Origin: Acetobacteraceae bacterium
GTDB taxonomy: Bacteria > Pseudomonadota > Alphaproteobacteria > Acetobacterales > Acetobacteraceae
Assembly (NCBI GenBank): GCA_947476855.1
Contig: CANJSR010000103.1
Span: 1-12,648, forward strand
Direction: 5' to 3'
Length of the DNA stretch: 12,648 nucleotides
Every line of letters begins with the position of its first letter. The first letter of the stretch is position 1. This document shows positions 1 through 5,974 of the stretch, piece after piece. The translations under genes and the position numbers were made by a program. The notes beneath the pieces were generated by a model that saw only the letters and a program-made list of their open reading frames with translations, did no database searches and was not told the origin of the DNA.

Positions 1-33
1 GTTGAGGTGGGGGACTGGAACTTCCGGAAGTCT

Positions 34-98
34 TGGATGGCGGGCCTTCGCCCGCCACGACGAGGGAGGTGGGCGCAGCGCGCCCGGCCCACCATCCA
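34..98. terminator. Nested inverted repeats downstream of glcD, possible terminator or structured element
   Basis: An outer inverted repeat TGGATGG (34-40) / CCATCCA (92-98) encloses two hairpins. The first has an 8-bp stem TGGCGGGC (38-45), loop CTTC and GCCCGCCA (50-57). The second is GGGCGC (71-76), loop AGC, GCGCCC (80-85), with an alternative stem GGTGGGC (68-74) / GCCCACC (87-93). It lies just past the stop of the minus-strand glcD. There is no T-run on either side, so a classic intrinsic terminator is not proven. It could also be a REP-like intergenic element. A 12-bp palindrome (ACTTCCGGAAGT) sits at 20-31. No gene is visible in bases 1-103. Confidence 0.4.
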
Positions 99-103
99 GT
101 TGA

Positions 104-1552
104 TCAGGCGGCGGCTTTCGCGACCTCGGCTTCTTCCAGCAGGGGGAACACCTTGCTCGGGTTCAGCAGCCAGCCTGGGTCGAAGGCGCCTTTGACCAGG
201 CGTTGCTGGGCGAGTTCGTGTTCGGCGAACTGCACGCCCATCAGGTCGCGTTTTTCCACGCCCACACCATGCTCTCCGGTCAGGCAGCCGCCGACCTCCA
301 CGCAGAGTTTCAGGATGTCGGCGCCGAAATGTTCGGCCTTTTCGAAGCTGGACGGATCGTTGGCGTCGAACATGATCAGCGGATGCAGGTTGCCGTCGCC
401 GGCGTGGAAGATGTTGGCCACCTTCAACCCGTAGCTGTCGGACATCTCGCCAATACGGCGCAGCACTTCGGGCAAGCGGGACGTCGGGATCGTGCCGTCC
501 ATGCAAAGATAATCCGGACTGATCCGTCCGACCGCGCCGAACGCGCCCTTGCGGCCTTTCCAAATCGCCAGAGATTCCTCGGCCGACTGGGATACTTTCA
601 GGCTGATAGGATCATGCTGTTGGCAGATCGCGGCCAGACGTCCCAGCAGATCGTCCTGTTCGGCTTCGCTGCCCTCGACCTCGATGATCAGCATCGCCTC
701 GGCGTCGAGCGGGTAGCCGGCATGGGCGAAGGCCTCACACGCATGGATCGCGGGGCGGTCCATGAATTCCAGCGCCACGGGGATGATGCCGGAGCCAATG
801 ATCGAATCCACGCAGGCGCCGGCGACTTCGTTTGACTTGAAGGCGGCGAGCATGGCGCGGGCCCCCTCGGGCGCGCGGAGGATGCGGACGGTGACCTCGG
901 TGATCACCGCGAGTTGTCCCTCGCTGCCGGTCAGCAACCCCAGCCAGTCATAACCCGACGCGTCGAGGTGGGCGCCGCCGATGTCGATGATGTCGCCCTC
1001 GATCGTGACCATGCGAAGGCCGAGAAGATTGTTAGCGGTGACACCATATTTCAGGCAGTGCGCGCCGCCGGAGTTCATGTTGACGTTGCCGCCGATCATG
1101 CAGGCCAACTGGCTGGACGGGTCCGGCGCGTAGAAGAACCCGTCGGCGGACACGGCGTTCGTGATGCCGATATTGGTCACGCCCGCCTGCACGGTTGCGC
1201 AACGATCCGGGTAGTCGATGTCGAGGATCTGGTTCATCCGCATCAGGCCGATGACGACCGCGTCCTCCATCGGCAGGGCACCGCCCGACAGCGACGTGCC
1301 GGCACCGCGGGGCACCACGCGCACACCGTTCTGGTGGCAGTAGCGCAGGACGTCAGCCACCTGTTCCGTCGTTTCCGGCAAGGCGACGGCGAGGGGGGGC
1401 TGGCGGTAGGCCGACAGCCCGTCGGTTTCGTAGGGTTTGAGACGGATGGTCTCGGCGATCAGCCCGTCCTCGGGCAACAAGGCGCGCAGGCCGGCGACGA
1501 TGGCGTCGCGGCGGGCCATGACATCGGGCTTGGGGGCGGGCAGGCGGATCAT
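104..1552 (-). CDS. glcD: FAD-linked 2-hydroxyacid oxidase, GlcD-type subunit (glycolate oxidase family)
   Basis: This is a 482-residue protein, close to the length of the GlcD subunit of glycolate oxidase, which oxidises glycolate (or D-lactate in close relatives) to the 2-oxo acid at the cytoplasmic face of the membrane. The N-terminal FAD-binding (PCMH/FAD_binding_4) half carries PRGAGTSLSGGA at residues 81-92, the pyrophosphate-loop signature, and a second glycine-rich stretch GGNVNMNSGG at 154-163. The C-terminal FAD-oxidase half carries FHAGDGNLHP at 382-391 and GGCLTGEHGVGVEKR at 421-435, and ends with WLLNPSKVFP at 461-470, all typical of GlcD. The ATG at 1552 begins right at the conserved N-terminus. 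The usual partners GlcE and GlcF are not in the window; they would lie to the left, beyond base 1, if the operon is conserved. It is divergent from the SRPBCC gene. D-lactate dehydrogenase or another 2-hydroxyacid dehydrogenase of the same family cannot be excluded. Confidence 0.9.
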   Translation of the reverse strand: MIRLPAPKPDVMARRDAIVAGLRALLPEDGLIAETIRLKPYETDGLSAYRQPPLAVALPETTEQVADVLRYCHQNGVRVVPRGAGTSLSGGALPMEDAVVIGLMRMNQILDIDYPDRCATVQAGVTNIGITNAVSADGFFYAPDPSSQLACMIGGNVNMNSGGAHCLKYGVTANNLLGLRMVTIEGDIIDIGGAHLDASGYDWLGLLTGSEGQLAVITEVTVRILRAPEGARAMLAAFKSNEVAGACVDSIIGSGIIPVALEFMDRPAIHACEAFAHAGYPLDAEAMLIIEVEGSEAEQDDLLGRLAAICQQHDPISLKVSQSAEESLAIWKGRKGAFGAVGRISPDYLCMDGTIPTSRLPEVLRRIGEMSDSYGLKVANIFHAGDGNLHPLIMFDANDPSSFEKAEHFGADILKLCVEVGGCLTGEHGVGVEKRDLMGVQFAEHELAQQRLVKGAFDPGWLLNPSKVFPLLEEAEVAKAAA

Positions 1553-1659
1553 CTACGGTCTCCCATCCCCGGAAAGATGGGCCAGGACGGGGCCGGCGCC
1601 AAGAGTTTTCCTGCGTTTGGACAGCGGCGCCAAGCCGGGGCAACATGGTTGGACCTAAC

Positions 1660-1665
1660 AGGAGG
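1660..1665 (+). promoter_or_regulatory. Ribosome binding site of the SRPBCC gene
   Basis: AGGAGG lies 8 bases before the ATG at 1674 and fixes this start. The 121-bp divergent gap (1553-1673) must hold the promoters of both this gene and glcD, but I cannot point to convincing -35/-10 elements. Confidence 0.75.
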
Positions 1666-1673
1666 GAACCAGA

Positions 1674-2087
1674 ATGGCCGATATTTCAAACTTCGAGGAC
1701 GTGGCGCTGCCCGCGGACAAGGTCTGGGGCGTGATCGGGGACTTCGCCGGCATCCGCAAATGGGCCGTGCTGGTCGAGGGCGAAAGCGTCGAGGACACGC
1801 CCGCCGGCAAGGTCCGCACGCTGAACATGCCCGAGGGGCGGGTGGTGAAGGAACTGCTGGTTGCTCAGTCGCAGTATGCCTACACCTACGGGATGGTGGA
1901 TCGGCCGGAGATGCCTGGCTACCGCTCCACCGTCGCCGCGGTACCGCTGGATGCGAACACGACGCGGATCACGCTGATCGTTCACATGGATACGACCGAG
2001 GCGAACGAGGAAGAGGTTGTCGCGCGGTATACGCGAAGCCTGCGGGGGAATCTGCGGGCGATGAAGAAGGCCTTGGGCCTGGCGTAG
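1674..2087 (+). CDS. SRPBCC (START/polyketide cyclase-like) family protein
   Basis: This small soluble protein of 137 residues has the SRPBCC helix-grip fold pattern. Residues 10-30 (VALPADKVWGV followed by IGDFAGIRKW) match the family's opening strand and helix, with the conserved W after the 'DF' turn. Alternating beta strands follow, and a long C-terminal helix begins around residue 105, closing the hydrophobic pocket. Members bind or act on hydrophobic ligands (polyketide cyclases, lipid transfer, aromatic compounds); no specific substrate can be read here. There is no signal peptide or membrane segment, so it should be cytoplasmic. It stands alone between the divergent glcD and the convergent GNAT gene, and a strong hairpin follows its stop. 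A link to glcD would rest on divergent placement only. Confidence 0.8.
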   Translation: MADISNFEDVALPADKVWGVIGDFAGIRKWAVLVEGESVEDTPAGKVRTLNMPEGRVVKELLVAQSQYAYTYGMVDRPEMPGYRSTVAAVPLDANTTRITLIVHMDTTEANEEEVVARYTRSLRGNLRAMKKALGLA

Positions 2088-2093
2088 GGCTGG

Positions 2094-2121
2094 CTCCGCG
2101 CCACCGGTGGGTGGCGCGGGG
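2094..2121. terminator. Bidirectional hairpin terminator between convergent genes
   Basis: A perfect 10-bp stem, CCGCGCCACC (2096-2105), loop GGTG, GGTGGCGCGG (2110-2119), is extended by a wobble pair and a further C-G pair. It lies 8 bases after the SRPBCC stop and 7 bases from the GNAT stop on the other strand. A short TTT follows on the plus strand (2126-2128). Position and strength suit a terminator serving both convergent genes. Confidence 0.7.
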
Positions 2122-2126
2122 GTCCT

Positions 2127-2618
2127 TTACAGGGGGCGGGTCATGAAGATGGCGTTGTCTCCGTAGGTCGCGAGGCAGGCACGGACCGGGGTCTGATCGG
2201 CGATCTCGAAACCGTTTCGGCGCCAGAAGTTCTGGGATTCACCAACGGCGATCAGGGACATGCGGGGCAGGGTGAGTGCCTTTGCCTGCTCGATAAAGAT
2301 TTCGATGGCCGCGTTGGCATGGCCCGCGCCTCTTGCGGTCGGGAGGAGGGCGAGGTCGTGGATGTGGAAGGCGTCGGGGTGGCGGGGCAGGCGGCCGAGC
2401 AGGGTGTTCAGGGCTGGGGGGTGTTGGATAAGGCTGGGGTGGCCGATGGCGTAGCCTTGGATGGTCTGGTTGATTTCCAGCACGAGGCAGCCTGGGGGGT
2501 AGAACTCCAGGCGTTCAGTGAAGATTGAGGCGTCTTCGGGGTAGGCGGGATGGATGGTTTCCGCGACCCGTTCGACGGGAGGCAGGTCGGCGGGCGTCAT
2601 GCTTTTCCACTGGATCAT
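2127..2618 (-). CDS. GNAT family N-acetyltransferase
   Basis: This gives a 163-residue Gcn5-related acetyltransferase that uses acetyl-CoA to acetylate an amine; the acceptor is unknown. Motif A is visible as the strand IHDLALLP (86-93) followed by the pyrophosphate loop ARGAGHA (95-101), a form of R/QxxGxG/A. The motif B region has the familiar FWRRNGFE at 131-138. The N-terminus starts MIQWKSMTPADL, usual for this family. I chose the ATG at 2618 because AGGAGG (2629-2634 on the other strand) sits 10 bases before it. The frame stays open upstream for over 100 more codons, but that extension is basic, low-complexity and without domain character. It converges on the SRPBCC gene and is divergent from the DUF1254 gene. 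It is probably cytoplasmic. Confidence 0.85.
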   Translation of the reverse strand: MIQWKSMTPADLPPVERVAETIHPAYPEDASIFTERLEFYPPGCLVLEINQTIQGYAIGHPSLIQHPPALNTLLGRLPRHPDAFHIHDLALLPTARGAGHANAAIEIFIEQAKALTLPRMSLIAVGESQNFWRRNGFEIADQTPVRACLATYGDNAIFMTRPL

Positions 2619-2875
2619 TTCGCTTCGACCTCCTGGCGGATAATGTGCGCTCGCAGTCTTTGCCTTGGGGAGCTGACACGGGCGCGCCGGCCTCGGCGAT
2701 GCAGCCGTCTTGGTGCGCAGAAGCCGCGACTGTCCTTGTCGTTTCGGGCGAGGCACCAGAAACAGCCGCCGCTTCGCTCGGGACCGATAGCGCCCCAAAG
2801 CCACGGATTTCCCCGTCTTGGCGTGCGAACGAAACTGTGGCAGTGCGCGGCCACATCGTCTGCGAGGTAAACGAA
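2619..2875. other. 257-bp divergent intergenic region (GNAT / DUF1254)
   Basis: This region separates the divergent GNAT and DUF1254 starts and must hold both promoters. Near the GNAT end the minus strand shows a CATTAT at about 2640-2645, a plausible -10 without a clear -35. A 9-bp direct repeat CCGTCTTGG occurs at 2705-2713 and 2813-2821, followed by similar GTGCG-rich bases; this may be chance. I see no small gene, riboswitch or convincing operator. GAGG at 2864-2867, 8 bases before the ATG at 2876, is the likely ribosome binding site of the DUF1254 gene. Confidence 0.45.
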
Positions 2876-4414
2876 ATGAAAACGGGATGGCTGTCTCGCG
2901 CGGCAATGGCCGCGAGTTGCGCGCTTGTATTGAATGCGGGGGGAAGCCTCGCCCAGCCATTGACGGGGACGCCGGCTTCCCCGGCCTACAAGTTCACCAC
3001 CCCGATGCCGCCAGGCGTCCTCGCCCCCGACAGCGTGGAGACGCGCTTTGGCGCCCTGCGCTTCCAGGGCGGCGTGCCAGATCAGGCCAGCACGGACAAG
3101 ATCTACGACAATCTCGACTTCCAGCGCGCGGTGCAGGCCTATCTGCTGGCGCTTCCGGTGGTCAATCAGATGGCCAACCGCGCGGGGACCCTCTCGATGG
3201 GGCCGGCGAACACCACCATCCCGATCTGGGAGCAGATGGTGGACTCGCGCACCGTCGAACTGACCGCCAACGACAACACGCCCTACACCTGGTTCTGGAT
3301 CGACCTGCGCAAAGGCCCGCTGGTGATCGAGGCTCCGCCGAAGGTTCTCGGCACGGTCAACGACCTCTGGTACCGCTGGGCCGGAGACATCGGCCTCACC
3401 GGGCCGGATCGCGGCAAGGGCGGCAAGTACCTGGTCCTGCCGCCAGGGTATAAGGGCGCGGTGCCGTCCGGCTATCACGTCATCAGGCCGGGCAGCCTGA
3501 GCGTCTGGGTCGTCTGGCGCAGTTTCGTCGTCGATGGCAGCCCCGCCCCGGGTGTCGAACTCGTCAAGAAGGCCACCAAGATCTATCCGCTCGGCCAGTC
3601 CGGCACGCCGCCGAAGATGACCTTCGTGAACATGTCGGGCAAGCCGCTCAACATGGTCGGTCCCGGCGACTTCCGCTTCTGGGAACTGTTGAACGAGGCC
3701 GTGCAAACCGAGCCGACGGGCGCGCTCGACCCCACCACGCTCGGCTTTTGGGCATCGATCGGTATCCAGAAAGGCAAGCCGTTCGCACCCGATGCGCGGA
3801 TGAAGAAGATCCTGACCGAAGCCGCGGCGGTCGGTGACGCGACCGGGCGGACGCTGTTCTACCGCAACCGGGAGAAGGAAGCGCTGTTCTTCGACAACCG
3901 GAACTGGAAGCGGCCGTTCATCGGTGGCTACAAGTTTGAGTGGCAGCCCGGTGTCGCCAATCTGACCGGCAGCGCGATGTACTTCTTCGCGGCCACCGGG
4001 GTCACTCCGGCGATGGACACGCAGATCGTCGGCCAGGGCTCGACCTATCCCTGGACTGCGTCGGATGCCGACGACAAACCGCTCGATGGCGGCAAGACCT
4101 ACAAGCTGCATCTGCCGCCGAACATTCCGGTCAAGACGTTCTGGTCGGTGATCGTGTATGACGCGCAGACCCGCTCGATGCTGCAGACCGATGCACAGTT
4201 CCCGAGCGTGGGGAGCCAGAACAAGGCGGTGAAAACCAATGCCGATGGCTCCGTCGACGTGTATTTCGGCCCCAAGGCACCGCCTGGACATGAGGGCAAC
4301 TGGGTGCAGACGATCCCCGGCAAGTCGTGGTTCACAATCCTGCGCCTCTACGGCCCGCTGGAACCCTGGTTCAAGAAGGAGTGGCGGCCGGACAACATCG
4401 TGCTGCAACCCTGA
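2876..4414 (+). CDS. Secreted DUF1254/DUF1214 domain protein
   Basis: The 512-residue protein starts with a Sec signal peptide: a Lys followed by a hydrophobic stretch (about residues 8-24) and a cleavage site near SLA|Q (26/27). The N-terminal part of the mature chain, with the LDFQRAVQAYLLALPVVNQ stretch and the 'NTTIPIWEQ' / 'DNTPYTWFWIDL' block, matches DUF1254. The C-terminal part, with LTGSAMYFFAA, the 'YKLHLPPNIPVKTFWSVIVYD' block and the final WFTILRLYGPLEPWF, matches DUF1214. This two-domain architecture is widespread in proteobacteria as a periplasmic protein of unknown biochemical role; I assign none. The ATG at 2876 is chosen because it opens a signal peptide and is preceded by GAGG. 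The same frame is open a further 117 codons upstream, but that part overlaps the start of the GNAT gene and lacks domain character. It is a single-gene unit ending in a strong hairpin. Confidence 0.85.
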   Translation: MKTGWLSRAAMAASCALVLNAGGSLAQPLTGTPASPAYKFTTPMPPGVLAPDSVETRFGALRFQGGVPDQASTDKIYDNLDFQRAVQAYLLALPVVNQMANRAGTLSMGPANTTIPIWEQMVDSRTVELTANDNTPYTWFWIDLRKGPLVIEAPPKVLGTVNDLWYRWAGDIGLTGPDRGKGGKYLVLPPGYKGAVPSGYHVIRPGSLSVWVVWRSFVVDGSPAPGVELVKKATKIYPLGQSGTPPKMTFVNMSGKPLNMVGPGDFRFWELLNEAVQTEPTGALDPTTLGFWASIGIQKGKPFAPDARMKKILTEAAAVGDATGRTLFYRNREKEALFFDNRNWKRPFIGGYKFEWQPGVANLTGSAMYFFAATGVTPAMDTQIVGQGSTYPWTASDADDKPLDGGKTYKLHLPPNIPVKTFWSVIVYDAQTRSMLQTDAQFPSVGSQNKAVKTNADGSVDVYFGPKAPPGHEGNWVQTIPGKSWFTILRLYGPLEPWFKKEWRPDNIVLQP

Positions 4415-4425
4415 GTGAACGTCCA

Positions 4426-4480
4426 GGCACAATGATACCTGTGCCGGGACGCGGAGATCACCCATCGATCTCCGCGTCCC
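4426..4480. terminator. Tandem hairpins between convergent DUF1254 and TauD-like genes
   Basis: Two adjacent stem-loops follow the DUF1254 stop. The first is GGCACA (4426-4431), 8-nt loop, TGTGCC (4440-4445). The second is a perfect 14-bp stem, GGGACGCGGAGATC (4446-4459), 7-nt loop ACCCATC, and its complement at 4467-4480. No T-run follows on either strand, so this may be a bidirectional terminator of the T-poor kind or a 3'-end stabiliser. The minus-strand dioxygenase stops at 4537, 57 bases away. Confidence 0.65.
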
Positions 4481-4536
4481 GTCAGTCACGGCAGGGTGGG
4501 ATTTCGCGACGTCCGCGGCAAAAGGAACCGGCGACC

Positions 4537-5382
4537 CTAAACCGGCACACTCCCCCCCATCGTCGTCCGATGCATCAACCGCCGCAACGGCATGTCATAA
4601 TCCTGCACAGCCCGATGCTGCACCGTACAGTTATCCCAAAGCAACAAATCCCCCACCCGCCACTGGTGCCGATAGATGAACGCCGGCTTCACCACATGAT
4701 CCGCCAAGGCCGCGATCAGCACCTCGGCCTCCGCCGCCGGCACCCCCTCGATCCCCGTGCAATCGTCCCGCATCACGTAAAGACATTTCCGCCCCGTGAA
4801 CGGATGAGTCCGCGCGATCGGATGCCGCACCGGAGGATTCCGCTCGATCTCCGCCGCGCTCGGCGGGAAAGCCCGCTTGCGGCCGGCGAAATCGAAGATC
4901 GCATACCGCCCCTCGACCCGGCCCTGCATCGCGTCGGGCAGAGCGTCCCAGGCCGCGGCGGCGCTGGCGAACTCGGTATCACCCAGCGGCAGCCCATGCA
5001 GATCGGGGATCTCCACCGCGTACAGCATCGTCCCGCGCGGAGGCGTCGCCGTATAACACATGTCGCTGTGCCAGTTTTCCCCCGCTCGGCGGATGCCGAT
5101 CGGCTTGCCGTCCTCGGTGATGTTGGAGACGACAACGATCTCCGGGCTACCCGGCACGCTCCAGCGCTCGCCGAAGATGTTGAACACGATCTCTCCGAAC
5201 CGCCGGGTGAACGCCACCTGCTGCGGCGGCGTCACGTGCTGATCGCGGAAGAAGATCACGCCGTGTTCGTTATAGGCCTGCTCGATCACGGCGAACGTGG
5301 CATCGTCCAGGGGCTGCGACAGATCGACCCCACGGATTTCGGCGCCCACCGCGGCGCCGGTCGGGATGATTTCGATGGACAT
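4537..5382 (-). CDS. TauD/TfdA family Fe(II)/2-oxoglutarate-dependent dioxygenase
   Basis: This is a 281-residue dioxygenase of the TauD/TfdA family, which couples oxidative decarboxylation of 2-oxoglutarate to hydroxylation (often leading to cleavage) of a small organic substrate such as a sulfonate or aryloxyacid. The iron triad is intact: H105 and D107 in WHSDMCY (104-110) and H256 in DNCTVQHRA (250-258). R267, 11 residues after the distal histidine, is in position to bind the 2-oxoglutarate carboxylate, and RRLMHRTTMGG (267-277) is the usual family ending. The N-terminus, with GAEIRGVDLSQPL, is also typical. The ATG at 5382 follows AGGAGGG (5391-5397 on the opposite strand) with about 8 bases between. 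It is cytoplasmic. There are no neighbouring sulfonate or phenoxyacetate transport genes, so the substrate is open. It is divergent from the DUF2946-like gene. Confidence 0.9.
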   Translation of the reverse strand: MSIEIIPTGAAVGAEIRGVDLSQPLDDATFAVIEQAYNEHGVIFFRDQHVTPPQQVAFTRRFGEIVFNIFGERWSVPGSPEIVVVSNITEDGKPIGIRRAGENWHSDMCYTATPPRGTMLYAVEIPDLHGLPLGDTEFASAAAAWDALPDAMQGRVEGRYAIFDFAGRKRAFPPSAAEIERNPPVRHPIARTHPFTGRKCLYVMRDDCTGIEGVPAAEAEVLIAALADHVVKPAFIYRHQWRVGDLLLWDNCTVQHRAVQDYDMPLRRLMHRTTMGGSVPV

Positions 5383-5461
5383 GGACCGTCCCTCCTGTTG
5401 GTCCGGCCGATCCGGCGAGGCAGTCGGCGGGACGTGATCAGCCTAGCGGAACCGGGCAGGC

Positions 5462-5899
5462 ATGCAACCATTCGGCGGGGGCGGCTGTAGCCAGATCAGC
5501 CTCTCCCTGGTAATCGACCGAATCGTGAGCGGAGCATCCAACCCATGGTGGCGACGGCTTTGGCCGGTCGCCCTTCTGGCCATTGCCTTGCAGGTCATCC
5601 TGCCGGTCGCGATGATTCGCGCCGCCGTGGCCAGTTTCGATCCCTTGGGTCACGCGACGATCTGCATCTCCGATCCCGCTGACAATCCCACGCAAGATGG
5701 CGGGGCCAAACACAACCACGCCTGCCCGATCTGTCCGGCCGCGGTCGGGCAGGCCGCCGTCCTGACCGACCTTCCGCGCATCGTGCCGACGCCCAGCGTC
5801 CAGGTCGTCGCGACAGTCTCCGATCCCGGCCGTTCGCCTGGCCCCCGCGGCCCCCCCACCGGTCTGCCGCCCAGCAGGGCCCCACCACACCACTCCTGA
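5462..5899 (+). CDS. DUF2946-like small membrane protein with HxHxCPxC motif
   Basis: The encoded protein is up to 145 residues. A single hydrophobic segment (about 33-57) preceded by basic WWRRLW would anchor it in the inner membrane with the rest in the periplasm. After it come H64 and C68 in GHATICISD, then H84, H86, C88 and C91 in KHNHACPICP. This arrangement (one membrane helix, then a HxHxCPxC block) resembles DUF2946 proteins, which are often found next to copper-linked TonB receptors. The Pro-rich tail ends PPHHS. The His/Cys block could bind a metal ion or heme or take part in thiol chemistry; which is inference. The start is uncertain: the ATG at 5462 has no strong ribosome binding site, and an in-frame GTG at 5525 would remove 21 residues and leave the membrane helix intact. 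It ends 75 bases before the receptor gene and is probably its operon leader. Confidence 0.7.
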   Translation: MQPFGGGGCSQISLSLVIDRIVSGASNPWWRRLWPVALLAIALQVILPVAMIRAAVASFDPLGHATICISDPADNPTQDGGAKHNHACPICPAAVGQAAVLTDLPRIVPTPSVQVVATVSDPGRSPGPRGPPTGLPPSRAPPHHS

Positions 5900-5940
5900 T
5901 CGCCACACCGCGCGGCTTCTGGCCGCCCTCGCCGATCACG

Positions 5941-5959
5941 CGCCAGCGGAAAGCTGGCG
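5941..5959 (+). promoter_or_regulatory. Stem-loop directly before the receptor ribosome binding site
   Basis: A perfect 7-bp hairpin CGCCAGC (5941-5947), loop GGAAA, GCTGGCG (5953-5959) ends two bases before the AGGGAG ribosome binding site (5962-5967) of the receptor gene. It lies within the 75-bp gap after the DUF2946-like gene. It could be an attenuator or partial terminator lowering read-through, a processing or stability element, or a translational control hairpin. No known riboswitch consensus (cobalamin, for example) is recognisable around it. Confidence 0.4.
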
Positions 5960-5974
5960 AAAGGGAGTAGTTCC

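Noticed and set aside
1617..1646. Possible sigma-70 promoter (TTGGAC, then CAACAT) before the SRPBCC gene
   Set aside because: Only three of six bases match in each box; too weak to annotate.
914..2146. 410-codon plus-strand open frame crossing glcD and the SRPBCC gene
   Set aside because: It is a shadow of high-GC coding DNA: it has no domain character and overlaps two well-supported genes in other frames.
2705..2821. 9-bp direct repeat CCGTCTTGG, copies 108 bases apart
   Set aside because: Short and without further structure; it could be chance and gives no sign of a mobile element.
2525..2875. In-frame upstream extension of the DUF1254 gene by 117 codons
   Set aside because: The ATG at 2876 opens a proper signal peptide with a ribosome binding site before it; the extension overlaps the GNAT start and shows no domain character.
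2619..2960. In-frame upstream extension of the GNAT gene (start at 2960)
   Set aside because: AGGAGG fits the ATG at 2618, the family's N-terminus begins there, and the extension would run into the DUF1254 coding start.
2615..4489. 624-codon minus-strand open frame opposite the DUF1254 gene
   Set aside because: It is Arg/His/Gly-rich with no motif, and lies fully antisense to a gene with a signal peptide and two recognisable domains.
5900..5974. Cobalamin riboswitch before the TonB receptor
   Set aside because: No B12-box or other conserved cobalamin-riboswitch segments can be read in this short gap.
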